In this document: piece after piece, positions 9,190-18,265 of the stretch
Layout of the letters: the number at the start of each line of letters is the position of its first letter
Position numbering within the stretch: position 1 is the first letter of the stretch
Assembly (NCBI GenBank): GCA_949297055.1
Contig: CASFRI010000017.1
Coordinates: 1-32,935 of the forward strand
Reading direction: 5' to 3'
DNA length: 32,935 nucleotides
DNA from: an uncultured bacterium
GTDB taxonomy: Bacteria; Bacillota_I; Bacilli_A; RFN20; CAG-826
The notes under the pieces: model-generated
What the model saw: only the letters and a program-made list of their open reading frames with translations
Told to the model about the DNA's origin: nothing
The model's database searches: none
Made by a program: the position numbers and the translations under genes

Positions 9190-10879
9190 GAAATTATTTA
9201 TCTTTGCTGCTCTAGCAGGCGTCGTCTTAACTGGTTGTTCTGAAATAAAAGCACATCCAGGTGATTACGATGATCCTATCTTAAATAATCAAGATGGTAC
9301 AAAAGTTGATGTTGTTAACAACATCGCAAGCGTCGTCTACGATGCACTTGATGATGCAGGTACAACAAACGAACAAGTGCTTAAAACCTTGAAAATCGCA
9401 CTTGCTGAATCAATCTTTGGTACCCCTGAAGAACTCGAAGCTGCTCATACTGGTGGCGCAAGTAGCGATGCATTTAAAACATTAAAAGAATCTCATGCTT
9501 ATTACACTGAAGATATCGAAGAAACTTTATCTGATGCTGATAAGAATGCTTATTCCTTCTGGCGTTTAGAACAATTACTGGCTGAAGTTAAAGACCGTAT
9601 TCTCGATGCATTCTATGGTCTCATCATCGGCGGTGATTATAGTGATGATTCTTTATTTAGTGAAGAAAAATTCGCTAATTTCATTCGCAGTGAACTTTAC
9701 GTCGTTGAAGACCCTGCTACCGAACAATTCCCCACTACTTTCTATGAAGATGTTTTAATTACTCCAAGCAAGACTTATGAAACTATCGCAACTTGGGGTA
9801 TCCACATCGATTATTATGAAGATTATATTAGACGTGTTATCATTCCTGATATTTACGTCGACTTATTAGCGGAACAATATCTCTTCGATGAAAACTATTC
9901 ATCTTTAGGTAGAAGTTACGCGCGTAAAGTTAATTACATCGCTATTACCTCCAACGATGAATTCGCAAACGCTGCTCCTTATTTAATGCTTAACTTCATC
10001 GAACAAAACATCTTAGCGGATGAGGCTACAGCTGAAACTGCTAATTTAGAAATACTCGCTAATGCTTGGAGAGGTTACGAAGAAGATTATCTTGAAGGCG
10101 GAAATGAAACTGAACTATTAAATCTTTCTCTCGGTGCTGGTTCATTCCAATCCAAAACGACACGTGCTGAACACGGTTCTATCTCCTATTATAGCGGCAC
10201 GCAATATGGTAACATTTTAGATGATTACGATTTAATCTACGAAAATGATCCGCAAAAGAATGATCAAACTGTCGAATCTGATTTCACAAATTCCTATGCT
10301 TATACGATTGAAAAAGGTCTCGAACTTAAGACGAGAACGATGCGTACTACCGATTATACGACGGATGGTTGGTTCATTCAAAATGGTGGTTTATCAACTT
10401 TACCTTCTTGGATTAGAACAAGATTATTCAATATCGGTGTCGCTAACGCCATCGATGATATTACCGATGAAAAAGATACCTCAGTAGAAGAAGCTGACCG
10501 TGTCACTTCTAACTTCGTCCGTAAAATTAATGGTTACTACTACTTATTACCACAAACGACACAAAGTGGTAGTGAAGATGTCGACTTCTTACTTTACGAC
10601 AATGATTCTAAAACTTATTACATCATTCAAATTGAAGAAGCTGTTTCATCTTCTAAACTTAATCGTAATTCCCAAAATAATTACACCAACATCCATAACG
10701 ATCATGGTGAATATATGGAAGAAGTTGCAAGAAACATCGCTGAAACTATGGCAGAAGGCGGTAGTTATGATGATCAAGCTATCCTCTTCTACTTCGAAAA
10801 TATGGATTTACAATATTATGATGAAGATCTCTACGATTACTTCGTCGAAACTTTCCCAGATTTATTCGAAGACGATTAA
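9179..10879 (+). CDS. Foldase-like lipoprotein paralog without a recognisable parvulin motif
   Basis: This 567-aa lipoprotein begins at the ATG at 9179, which has GGAGG shortly upstream and gives a proper signal peptide with lipobox LTGC (Cys20). An upstream in-frame ATG at 9116 would bury that signal and is rejected. It resembles the preceding gene: a DG-T-VDV segment after the lipobox, an acidic helical N-domain, and an ILDDYDLIYENDPQKNDQT stretch matching YTYDLLYQNDATRSQT of the first protein. No HILV, YSDD or GDLG element can be found where the parvulin core should be. It may be a non-catalytic chaperone-like partner. It overlaps the first gene by 11 nt and is followed by a terminator, so the two form a bicistron. 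Confidence 0.72.
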   Translation: MRNKKLFIFAALAGVVLTGCSEIKAHPGDYDDPILNNQDGTKVDVVNNIASVVYDALDDAGTTNEQVLKTLKIALAESIFGTPEELEAAHTGGASSDAFKTLKESHAYYTEDIEETLSDADKNAYSFWRLEQLLAEVKDRILDAFYGLIIGGDYSDDSLFSEEKFANFIRSELYVVEDPATEQFPTTFYEDVLITPSKTYETIATWGIHIDYYEDYIRRVIIPDIYVDLLAEQYLFDENYSSLGRSYARKVNYIAITSNDEFANAAPYLMLNFIEQNILADEATAETANLEILANAWRGYEEDYLEGGNETELLNLSLGAGSFQSKTTRAEHGSISYYSGTQYGNILDDYDLIYENDPQKNDQTVESDFTNSYAYTIEKGLELKTRTMRTTDYTTDGWFIQNGGLSTLPSWIRTRLFNIGVANAIDDITDEKDTSVEEADRVTSNFVRKINGYYYLLPQTTQSGSEDVDFLLYDNDSKTYYIIQIEEAVSSSKLNRNSQNNYTNIHNDHGEYMEEVARNIAETMAEGGSYDDQAILFYFENMDLQYYDEDLYDYFVETFPDLFEDD

Positions 10880-10904
10880 TTATTAACGTATTTACAAAAA
10901 TGAT

Positions 10905-10940
10905 GAGGCTAGAATAAAACTAGCCTCTTTTCTTTATTTT
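10905..10940 (+). terminator. Intrinsic terminator of the lipoprotein bicistron
   Basis: GAGGCTAG (10905-10912) and CTAGCCTC (10920-10927) form a perfect 8-bp stem around a 7-nt A-rich loop, followed by a T-rich run to 10940. It begins 26 nt after the upstream stop codon. Confidence 0.9.
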
Positions 10941-10945
10941 AGGAG

Positions 10946-10951
10946 TATAAT
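10946..10951 (+). promoter_or_regulatory. Possible -10 box for the HIT gene
   Basis: TATAAT stands 31 nt before the HIT ATG, directly after the terminator. No good -35 box is visible at the right distance, so the call rests on the -10 match and position only. Confidence 0.35.
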
Positions 10952-10982
10952 TATATTATCAAATATAAAGGAGAAATAACTT

Positions 10983-11405
10983 ATGGCTGAATATGACACG
11001 AATTGCATTTTTTGTCAAATTGTACAAGGTAAAATTAACGCATATAAAATCTATGAAGATAATCAAGTTCTTGCTTTCTTAGATACGAATCCTAAATCGA
11101 TGGGTCATGCCTTAGTCATTCCAAAAGCTCATCACAATAACTTTCTTACTACACCAAAAGAAACTATGCATAAAGTTTATGATGTAGCCCAAAAGATAGG
11201 TCAAGCCGATATGAATGGTTTAGGTGCGGTTGGTATTAATATTCTTACAAATTGCTATGAACCGGCTGGTCAAAGTGTCATGCACTTCCACGTCCACGTC
11301 ATCCCACGTTACCTTACAGGTGAACGTTATCAAATCGACATGAAAGAATGTCTCGATGATAAAAATTTACCAGCAATAATTAAAGTTATAAAAGATAATT
11401 TATAA
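10983..11405 (+). CDS. hit: HIT-family nucleotide hydrolase/transferase
   Basis: This 140-aa protein has the normal length of bacterial HIT (histidine triad) proteins of the Hint/HinT type, which hydrolyse nucleoside phosphoramidates or acyl-AMP. The triad HFHVHVIP is at 101-108. The N-terminal CIFC (8-11) with His50 forms the zinc site seen in many members. The substrate segments YEDNQVLAFLD and GHALVIPKAHH are typical. AAAGGAG lies 9 nt before the ATG. It is transcribed alone, between a terminator and a convergent gene that ends 4 nt away. Confidence 0.96.
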   Translation: MAEYDTNCIFCQIVQGKINAYKIYEDNQVLAFLDTNPKSMGHALVIPKAHHNNFLTTPKETMHKVYDVAQKIGQADMNGLGAVGINILTNCYEPAGQSVMHFHVHVIPRYLTGERYQIDMKECLDDKNLPAIIKVIKDNL

Positions 11406-11409
11406 GTAA

Positions 11410-12348
11410 TTATTTTTTAATTTTTTTAGGTTGATAAAAACTACGATCATCGAACGCTAAAATGCGTTGTGACCATTCACCGCCCTTCACATCGTGGAGG
11501 GCTTTTTCAACCATCTCAAGTTTGGCATCCAAATCATCGATCATATTGAGCACTAAAGCTTCTTTTATCATTGGCTCCACTGGTGAACCATATTCTTTTT
11601 TGCCGTGATGAGCGAGAATAAGATGTTCTAAAACAAGACGAACTTCGTCGTTCACTTTTAATTCCTTACATTTCTTTGATATAAGCGCATGCGCGATGCT
11701 AATATGGCCAATTAAACGTCCTTCATTCGTATATTTTGCAATAATTGGACCAGATAATTCGATAACTTTACCTAAGTCATGCAAAATTGTGCCACTTAAT
11801 AAAATATCGCTATCTAACGTTGGATATAAAATTAATAAGCTCTTCGCAAGACGCACCATATGTACACTATGGACAAGTAAACCGCCTGCGAATTCGTGAT
11901 GGTTTTTAGTCGCTGCTGGAAAATTGATAAATTTTTCACGATATTCATCTAAAAGCGACTTGACGATGAGGTGATAATCTTCATCCTTAATTAGGTTAAT
12001 GGATTCATCTAATTCCTTCTCTAAGGCTTTAAAATCGTAATTTGGGCGAGGAATATAATCTTCGATACGATAATCATCTTGTAAGACGTTCATAAGTTTA
12101 TAAATTTTTAATTGCATTTGGTCACGATATAAATAAGTTGTGCCATCTACACGAACAACTTTTCCTACTTCCGCGACTTGATAATCGCCAGGTTCAACTT
12201 CCCATTTTTTTGCTTCTATCGTCCCGCTTTTATCTTGCAAAGTAATAGAAAGATAAGGTGAGCCATTAGAGTTAACACCTCGGACGACATTCGTCACTAA
12301 AAATTTTTCGCCATAAATTTCTTCATTCGATTCATAATCTTTAATCAT
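11410..12348 (-). CDS. yhaM: YhaM-like 3'-5' exoribonuclease (OB fold + HD domain)
   Basis: This 312-aa protein is close to Bacillus YhaM (about 314 aa). An N-terminal OB-fold nucleic-acid-binding domain (about 12-95, with SITLQDKSGTIEAKKWE) precedes a metal-dependent HD phosphohydrolase domain. HD residues include His160 in GLLVHSVHM, His190-Asp191 in TILHDLGK, the LAHHGKKEYGSP stretch (about 245-255), and an Asp in NMIDDLDAK. YhaM degrades RNA, and DNA in vitro, from the 3' end. The start overlaps the upstream RecX-like gene by 8 nt, so it is the last gene of a minus-strand operon with that protein and the glycosyltransferase. No clear terminator follows. Confidence 0.93.
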   Translation of the reverse strand: MIKDYESNEEIYGEKFLVTNVVRGVNSNGSPYLSITLQDKSGTIEAKKWEVEPGDYQVAEVGKVVRVDGTTYLYRDQMQLKIYKLMNVLQDDYRIEDYIPRPNYDFKALEKELDESINLIKDEDYHLIVKSLLDEYREKFINFPAATKNHHEFAGGLLVHSVHMVRLAKSLLILYPTLDSDILLSGTILHDLGKVIELSGPIIAKYTNEGRLIGHISIAHALISKKCKELKVNDEVRLVLEHLILAHHGKKEYGSPVEPMIKEALVLNMIDDLDAKLEMVEKALHDVKGGEWSQRILAFDDRSFYQPKKIKK

Positions 12349-13126
12349 TGAAATATTCCTCCATCAATTGGTGTATTACTTTTTGGTTATAACCTAAGCG
12401 CCTCATCGAGCGGTAAAATTTTTGTTTGTCTCCTTTGGCTCTTCTTAATAGTTTCGTTGCATCAAGACGTGCTTGATCGATATTTACTTCTTGCTCAAAT
12501 TTAATATGTGAGAGTTCTTCATCCACTAAATATATTTTAAAGCCAGAATTTATTAATGAATTACGTATTTTATATTTCGCAAGTGAACCATATTTATCAA
12601 ATTTTAATTTAAGGGTTTTAATTTGCTTTCTTAAATTTTCTTTTTCAATCTCTTCATCGAATGGAAAATTAGAATCGTTAAAAAAGAGAAATTTATCTGC
12701 TAGTTTCTTTTCACATTGTTTATATGAATAACCTTTAGATAAATAATAATTTAAATATTCTTCCCTTAAAGTTTTGTCGTCGAATAAATGTCTTTTATAA
12801 TCTAATTCAAACATGATTTTTTTAATCTGTTCGTCATTTAAACCTTCTTTTTTCTTTAATCGTTCTTTAAAGTATGATTTAGAAACTTTATATTTACTTA
12901 AATATTTTATGTACTTTTTTAAATCGAGATAATTTTTTGTTTCTAACTTAATTTTTTTAATTTCAAAAGGCGACAAAATTTTATGGACGTAAAGACGGAA
13001 ATTCAATGAAGTTTCTTCGTCACAAATAAAGTTTTGGCCATCGCTTAAATAGACAATATTTGTCTCTTTTTTCCGCTTAATCGCCACTATTTCGATATTA
13101 CCAGTTCTTTTTAATCGCTCGTCCAT
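12341..13126 (-). CDS. recX: RecX-like regulatory protein
   Basis: This 261-aa protein is rich in Lys and has the repeated three-helix pattern of RecX, which binds and restrains RecA filaments. Supporting segments are the central IKKIMFELDYKRHLFDDKT, followed by YYLSKGYSYKQCEKKL, and the C-terminal FYRSMRRLGYNQKVIHQLM, which resembles the RecX 'RRGF...I...L' repeats. The N-terminal region (about 10-60) looks like the beta-strand leader of longer Firmicute RecX proteins. Overall it is divergent, so the call is by helix-repeat pattern and length and not by a single strong motif. AGGAAGG precedes the ATG. It overlaps the glycosyltransferase gene by 29 nt and yhaM by 8 nt. No recA is in the window. 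Confidence 0.75.
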   Translation of the reverse strand: MDERLKRTGNIEIVAIKRKKETNIVYLSDGQNFICDEETSLNFRLYVHKILSPFEIKKIKLETKNYLDLKKYIKYLSKYKVSKSYFKERLKKKEGLNDEQIKKIMFELDYKRHLFDDKTLREEYLNYYLSKGYSYKQCEKKLADKFLFFNDSNFPFDEEIEKENLRKQIKTLKLKFDKYGSLAKYKIRNSLINSGFKIYLVDEELSHIKFEQEVNIDQARLDATKLLRRAKGDKQKFYRSMRRLGYNQKVIHQLMEEYFND

Positions 13127-14282
13127 AGACCTTCCTAATGCGTTCGTAAAATTTTTCTATCGAATAATCATCCATCTTCTTGAAAGCTTCATCTTTCATC
13201 TTTTCTAAATCTAACTTATCCATTTTTAAAATCATTTCTAACTTTTTAATGAAATCATCTTCATCGTAGAAAAAGAAACCATTTTTCCCACTTTCGATAA
13301 GATCATATAAATTATCATCATATCTAGCTAAGACGATACGACGCGCGGCCATAGCTTCTAGATAAGTTAAGCCTTGCGTTTCCGAAGTGGAAGCAGAAAC
13401 GTAAATATCGCTTAGATTATAATAGAAACCTACTTCTTCATTTGGAACTTTACCTAAGAATAATATTTCTTTTTCTAAGCCATAATTTTTACTCATCGTT
13501 TTTAATTCTTCTTCGTGCGGACCACTACCGACGATCAAAAGTTTCATTTTTTCTAAAGGATGTAATTTACGATACTTCGCATAATTTGAGATGACGACAT
13601 CTACGCTTTTAGCTTTATCAACTCTTCCTAAGCAAAGTAATACTTTCGTATCTTTATCAATGCCTAATTGCTCTTTTTTCTTTAATAACGCTGATGCGTC
13701 TTGATTTTCAGGTAAGAAACGATGAAAATCGATACCAGTAGGAATAATATTAATGTAAGCATTAACACCTATTTCACGCAAATAATTTTTAATTTTAGCT
13801 GACGGGGTAATAAATTCATCAGCCATATCAGCGATAACTCCCACGAACCACCTAATAGCGTTTTTAGCGACACGATCGAAATGACCTTTGAAGAAATCGC
13901 TAAAATAATAAGTATAATCTTCGTATTGAGTGTGATAAGTGTAAACAGCGGGCACATGTAATAAATAAGAAATGATACGGCCAAAAAATCCAACTCCTAA
14001 ATCAGATTGAACATGTAAAACATCCGGTTTAAATTTTTTGATGAATGTAGTTACTTTTGAATGATAAAACCAAGTAAAGCGATAATTGAACATATTTTTC
14101 ATCACGAGTCCTGGAATACGTACGATATCTTTTTCGTAAGTAATTTCATTACTAAATGGATTAGTCGTCACAATTAAAACTTCGTGACCATGTTCCTCAA
14201 AAGTTTTTTTCATGTATAAAGTAGACGTCGCGACGCCATTTATTTCAGGTGGATAAGTATCAGTAAAGACGACGATACGCAT
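13098..14282 (-). CDS. GT4 glycosyltransferase, probable diacylglycerol glucosyltransferase
   Basis: This 394-aa retaining GT-B glycosyltransferase resembles the 1,2-diacylglycerol 3-glucosyltransferases that make membrane glycolipids in acholeplasmas and other Firmicutes. Key elements are the N-terminal FTDTYPPEINGVATS (6-20), HVQSDLGVGFFGR (90-102), TYHTQYEDY (115-123), IPTGIDFHRF (180-189), the sugar-nucleotide part GRVDKAKSVD (219-228), and the EX7E motif from Glu301 to Glu309. The acceptor is inferred from overall resemblance. The adjacent UPF0104 membrane protein, 8 nt upstream in the operon, fits a glycolipid role. TAGGAGA precedes the ATG. It could instead be another GT4 lipid or polysaccharide transferase. 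Confidence 0.85.
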   Translation of the reverse strand: MRIVVFTDTYPPEINGVATSTLYMKKTFEEHGHEVLIVTTNPFSNEITYEKDIVRIPGLVMKNMFNYRFTWFYHSKVTTFIKKFKPDVLHVQSDLGVGFFGRIISYLLHVPAVYTYHTQYEDYTYYFSDFFKGHFDRVAKNAIRWFVGVIADMADEFITPSAKIKNYLREIGVNAYINIIPTGIDFHRFLPENQDASALLKKKEQLGIDKDTKVLLCLGRVDKAKSVDVVISNYAKYRKLHPLEKMKLLIVGSGPHEEELKTMSKNYGLEKEILFLGKVPNEEVGFYYNLSDIYVSASTSETQGLTYLEAMAARRIVLARYDDNLYDLIESGKNGFFFYDEDDFIKKLEMILKMDKLDLEKMKDEAFKKMDDYSIEKFYERIRKVYGRAIKKNW

Positions 14283-14290
14283 AATCTCTC

Positions 14291-15772
14291 CTATAATTTG
14301 TTATCGATATCGATTTCAGTAAAACTATTTTGCTTGCTAGCTTTTTTTACTTCTTTAATCTTATCTTTTCTCGTATCGACAAAATAAGCATCATCTTGGA
14401 AATTGATGATGAGCGAATTTTCATCCTCAATATTTTCCGAGGGAACTTTTCTTCTTCTCAAATGCAATTTTTCTTGTAAAGCACGCCTTGAAAGTTGCGA
14501 AGTTTCATATTGCTTATTAGAAGAAAGACGACGTTCTTCAAATGTGCGAAGTTGTAATTCCAAATAAGTTTGGCGAATTTCTTTTTTGTTCGTTTCCGCT
14601 TCGCTTGGACTCGCGCGATAGAAAGCTGTAAATAAACCAGCGAACAATAATGGCACTGTATACAAAGAGAAACGCCAAATGATGAGCGAAGCATTCGTAA
14701 CTGCCTGAGTAGTGTAAAAACCAGCACCAGGATTTCCATCGTTATAAAACATGACGGAGAAGAAAATTTCTGAAATACCAGCCGTACCAGGAAGAGGCCA
14801 AAAGCCCGTGCACATTTGATGATAACTTGACATAAAGCAAGCGTCAAAGAATGAATTAATATTTGTATTATTTAAACCATCTAACGCTAAACCAGCGAAG
14901 TAAGGAATACAATATTTCGTTGTCATCATAAGGAAAGTACAAATGATAATTAAGAGCATAAAAGGAATATTAGATTGAAGACGTCTTAATTCAATTTTGA
15001 AGTTTTCCACTTGAATTCTAAGTGATTCTCTCGTCTTTTCAGGATGCTTAACAATGTGTAATTTTGCAAATAAATTAACACCATGTTTCATAATAAAATT
15101 ATGAATATGACGATTATAAGACATTAAGAACAAAAGGCCAATTAAAGAGATATTAATAATAAATCCAATGATTGCTAAAGGCCAAACTGGAATTAAGACA
15201 CCATTTAAAGAAAACGAACCAATCGAACTAATTAAATCGTATTTGAAAATGAATGATAAAATGCCATAAAGAATCAAAACGATTTGATAGGTAATAAAAG
15301 ACATGACCATGATACTTGCAGCGTTAGAAATAGGCACGCCTTGCTTAGAAAGAGTACGAGTTTGGAAAATTTGTTCCCCAGTTCCAGCAGGTAAGACGCC
15401 ATCGTAAAACATGCCCACTAATTTGTTAGCCATCGCTTGTCTAAATTTATATTTTCTCGTATAAAGTCTTGCATAACAAAAGACGATGAATGAATCGATA
15501 AGATAATGAAAAAATACAACCGCAGCAATGACTATAATCCATCGCCAATCCGTACTTGTGAATGCATTGACGACATCGAAGAATGTATTATATAAAGTTA
15601 AAGCTAAAGAAGCAGCAGTAAGAAGTAATATAATGATGATATAAAAAGCATATTTTGCGACAGGAGAAACACGTTTTTTCTTACGATTTTCTTCCCCTTC
15701 TTTTAAAGCTTCTTCAATCTCGGGATCCAAAGTTTCTTCTTCGTTTTTTGTTTCTATATTTTCTTTTTTCAT
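14291..15772 (-). CDS. UPF0104 / LPG-synthase-type flippase-like membrane protein
   Basis: This protein has about 493 aa with seven or eight membrane helices between residues 40 and 370. It belongs to the membrane-domain family shared with MprF (lysylphosphatidylglycerol synthase TM region). Two family motifs are clear: LPAGTGEQIFQTRTLSKQGV and WPLPGTAGISEIFFSVMF. There is no cytosolic aminoacyl-transfer domain; instead the N-terminus is strongly acidic and the last ~120 residues are charged and soluble. Such stand-alone proteins often sit beside glycolipid glycosyltransferases and are thought to move lipids across the membrane. The chosen ATG is at 15772; a GTG at 15781 is possible. Neither has a strong ribosome binding site. 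Confidence 0.86.
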   Translation of the reverse strand: MKKENIETKNEEETLDPEIEEALKEGEENRKKKRVSPVAKYAFYIIIILLLTAASLALTLYNTFFDVVNAFTSTDWRWIIVIAAVVFFHYLIDSFIVFCYARLYTRKYKFRQAMANKLVGMFYDGVLPAGTGEQIFQTRTLSKQGVPISNAASIMVMSFITYQIVLILYGILSFIFKYDLISSIGSFSLNGVLIPVWPLAIIGFIINISLIGLLFLMSYNRHIHNFIMKHGVNLFAKLHIVKHPEKTRESLRIQVENFKIELRRLQSNIPFMLLIIICTFLMMTTKYCIPYFAGLALDGLNNTNINSFFDACFMSSYHQMCTGFWPLPGTAGISEIFFSVMFYNDGNPGAGFYTTQAVTNASLIIWRFSLYTVPLLFAGLFTAFYRASPSEAETNKKEIRQTYLELQLRTFEERRLSSNKQYETSQLSRRALQEKLHLRRRKVPSENIEDENSLIINFQDDAYFVDTRKDKIKEVKKASKQNSFTEIDIDNKL

Positions 15773-15789
15773 TTGAAGCACTTTCTACT

Positions 15790-16395
15790 CTAGAAAAGAT
15801 GACGGTCTTCCCCTTCCGCGTCTTGAATAGCTCTTACAACTGGCACGATAGCGAGAGGAAATAAAACTAAAACGATAAATCTTAAAATGTAAGTCCAAGA
15901 AGTGCCACTTACAAAATTCAAGTAACCAAAAAGAATAATGAAGACGTAAGCGAACACGGTCGTGATGCTTAAGGTTAAGACGATCGTCGCGATATTATTA
16001 AAAACTTCGATACCAAATAAGAAGATAAAGACAAGCATAACTAAATATGAAATTGATACAAGTAAAGCAAACACAAAACTTGTAATAGCAATTGGATTTA
16101 AAATAGAAAAGGCAAGTACGCCGTAATAAACAGTCAAATAAACGAACGCTCCAATCATCACTAACATGATGATAGATGAGGCTAAGGTGATACCAAATTG
16201 TTCATTTTTAGCAAAATAAAACAAAAGACCAGCAACAATTAAAAGTATCGAAGCGACGTAAGAAAAATAACTAAATATGCTTGCGTTCGTACCATAGATT
16301 GAAGAAATGATACCATCAACTAAAAGTAATGCCCCTACGATGATAGGGAATATTATTCCTAGTAGACGTGCTTTTGAATTCTTAATTAGATGCAT
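15790..16395 (-). CDS. Unknown membrane protein, about six helices
   Basis: This 201-aa, almost wholly hydrophobic protein has about six predicted membrane segments, separated by short loops, and a short charged C-terminus (DAEGEDRHLF). I recognise no family. AAGAGG lies 6 nt before the ATG at 16395. It is the first gene of the minus-strand operon leading to the UPF0104 protein, the glycosyltransferase, recX and yhaM, with only 17 nt to the next start. A role in the envelope with its neighbours is an inference from position. Confidence 0.8.
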   Translation of the reverse strand: MHLIKNSKARLLGIIFPIIVGALLLVDGIISSIYGTNASIFSYFSYVASILLIVAGLLFYFAKNEQFGITLASSIIMLVMIGAFVYLTVYYGVLAFSILNPIAITSFVFALLVSISYLVMLVFIFLFGIEVFNNIATIVLTLSITTVFAYVFIILFGYLNFVSGTSWTYILRFIVLVLFPLAIVPVVRAIQDAEGEDRHLF

Positions 16396-16443
16396 GATTT
16401 TGCCTCTTATTTAATTTAACAAATTAACATTACTTTTGCAATG

Positions 16444-16471
16444 TTGCATAATTTAATTATTAAGGTAAAAT
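16444..16471 (+). promoter_or_regulatory. Promoter of the ABC exporter; implies a leaderless mRNA
   Basis: TTGCAT at 16444-16449 and TAAAAT at 16466-16471 are 16 nt apart. The ATG at 16479 begins 7 nt after the -10 box, so the expected transcription start falls on or next to the start codon. No ribosome binding site would be in the transcript. Confidence 0.5.
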
Positions 16472-16478
16472 TTATGCA

Positions 16479-18263
16479 ATGAAAGACTACTTAAAATTCG
16501 TTGGAAATATTTTAAAAGAACATAAAGGACGATATGCCTTATGTTTTATCTTCCAATTTATCGCTGTTTTTTTCACTCTTCTTTCTACCTTTCTTTCGAA
16601 AATATTAATCGATTGTTTAAATGGTGATATTACAAATGTTGAACTCACTGGTGTGGTCGAACAAGTAATCGTCAACATTTTAGGTGGAGCAGATTTTCTT
16701 CAAAACAATTATTGGATTTTTTCAATCATCATCTTTACAGTTGGTTTAGCCATCTCTTCTATTAATGTTGTAAGAGCCTTGACTAATGCTTCTGTCACCG
16801 TCGGTATTTCAAAGAAAATGCGCGTCATGCTATTTGATCACATCCAGAGGATGCCTTTTTCTAAAATTCGTTCTTTTCAATCGGGTGATTTAATTCAAAC
16901 TTGTACACGTGATGAACATATTTTAAGACGTTTTGCAGTGCAAGAAACTTTACTAATTACTTACACTTTATTTTTGATTATAATTTCTTTTCTTTTATTG
17001 CTATCAATCAATTGGATTATCGCTCTTACAAGCGTCGCTATTTTGCCAATCTTATTTATCTATTCTTTCTTCGTCATCAAAGTTGTAAGAAAAAGGTATC
17101 GAGCGACGGATGATTCAGAAGGATTATTAACTTCTAAAATTGAAGAAAATATTTCCGCAGTTAGATTAGTGAAAGCTTACAACAATGAAAATTATGAAAT
17201 TGATGATTTTAATCGTTACCTTAAAGATTATCGTAAAAAATTTATTTCTTGGAGACTAATGTCATCTTTATATTTTGCTACGAGTGACATATTAGTGTTC
17301 GGACAAATTACTTTCACGACTGTGTTATCTTTATATCTAACTTTAATAGGCCAAGTATCGGTTGGAACATTTGTCATTTCATTTACTTTCGTCAATCTAA
17401 TGGTTTGGCCAGTTAGAGATGTCGCCTCAACTTTATCAAATCTTGCTCGAGCGTTCGTAAGTGTCGATCGTATGAACCTAATTTTAAAAGAAAAGAAAGA
17501 AGATACTTTAAATGGAAATAAACCTGTCATTGATGGAACTATAAAATTTGATCACGTCTATTTTTCTTATGAAGATAATAAACCAATTTTAAAAGATATA
17601 TCCTTAGATATAAAAGCTGGTGAAACTATCGCTATTATGGGTCGAACAGGCGCAGGTAAATCGACTTTTGCCCAGCTCTTAGCTAGACTATATGACGTAA
17701 ATCAAGGTCACATTTATTTAGGTAAAGAAGATATCACTAACATTCAAAAAGATTATTTAAGACATCACGTCGCTATCGTCTTACAAGAGCCATTTTTATT
17801 TTCTAAGACTATCGAAGATAATTTAAGACTCGCAAATGATTGTTTAAGTAAAGAAAAGATGATCGAAGCCACAAGCATCGCTAATATTGATGAGACAATT
17901 ATAGGCTTTGAAAAAGGCTATCTTACCCCAGTTGGAGAAAAAGGTGTAACTTTATCAGGTGGACAAAAGCAAAGACTTGCTATCGCTAGAACTTTACTCA
18001 CAAATGCTCCTATTTTAATTTTCGATGATTCATTAAGTGCTTTAGATACTGAAACTGATTTAAAAATTAGAAGCAATTTGAAAAGAAGAGCCAATAAACG
18101 TACAACAATTATTATTACTCACCGTGTCGCTACCGCAAAAGACGCGGACCGCATCGTAGTGCTTAATGAAGGTCAAATTGAAGCTTTAGGTACTCACGAA
18201 CAACTTCTAAAACAAGAAGGATTATATAAAAGAATTTATCAAATTCAGACGAGGATGGTGTAA
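16479..18263 (+). CDS. Heterodimeric ABC exporter, subunit with degenerate ATP site
   Basis: This 594-aa half transporter has six membrane helices (about 20-310) fused to a nucleotide-binding domain. Walker A is GRTGAGKS (388-395), the signature is LSGGQ (492-496), Walker B is ILIFDD with Asp517 where the catalytic Glu normally stands, and the H-loop His is 548. The Glu-to-Asp change is typical of the regulatory subunit of heterodimeric multidrug/lipid exporters such as BmrC or TM287. Its partner begins 2 nt after its stop. The substrate cannot be read from the sequence; drugs, lipids or peptides are possible. Confidence 0.93.
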   Translation: MKDYLKFVGNILKEHKGRYALCFIFQFIAVFFTLLSTFLSKILIDCLNGDITNVELTGVVEQVIVNILGGADFLQNNYWIFSIIIFTVGLAISSINVVRALTNASVTVGISKKMRVMLFDHIQRMPFSKIRSFQSGDLIQTCTRDEHILRRFAVQETLLITYTLFLIIISFLLLLSINWIIALTSVAILPILFIYSFFVIKVVRKRYRATDDSEGLLTSKIEENISAVRLVKAYNNENYEIDDFNRYLKDYRKKFISWRLMSSLYFATSDILVFGQITFTTVLSLYLTLIGQVSVGTFVISFTFVNLMVWPVRDVASTLSNLARAFVSVDRMNLILKEKKEDTLNGNKPVIDGTIKFDHVYFSYEDNKPILKDISLDIKAGETIAIMGRTGAGKSTFAQLLARLYDVNQGHIYLGKEDITNIQKDYLRHHVAIVLQEPFLFSKTIEDNLRLANDCLSKEKMIEATSIANIDETIIGFEKGYLTPVGEKGVTLSGGQKQRLAIARTLLTNAPILIFDDSLSALDTETDLKIRSNLKRRANKRTTIIITHRVATAKDADRIVVLNEGQIEALGTHEQLLKQEGLYKRIYQIQTRMV

Positions 18264-18265
18264 TT

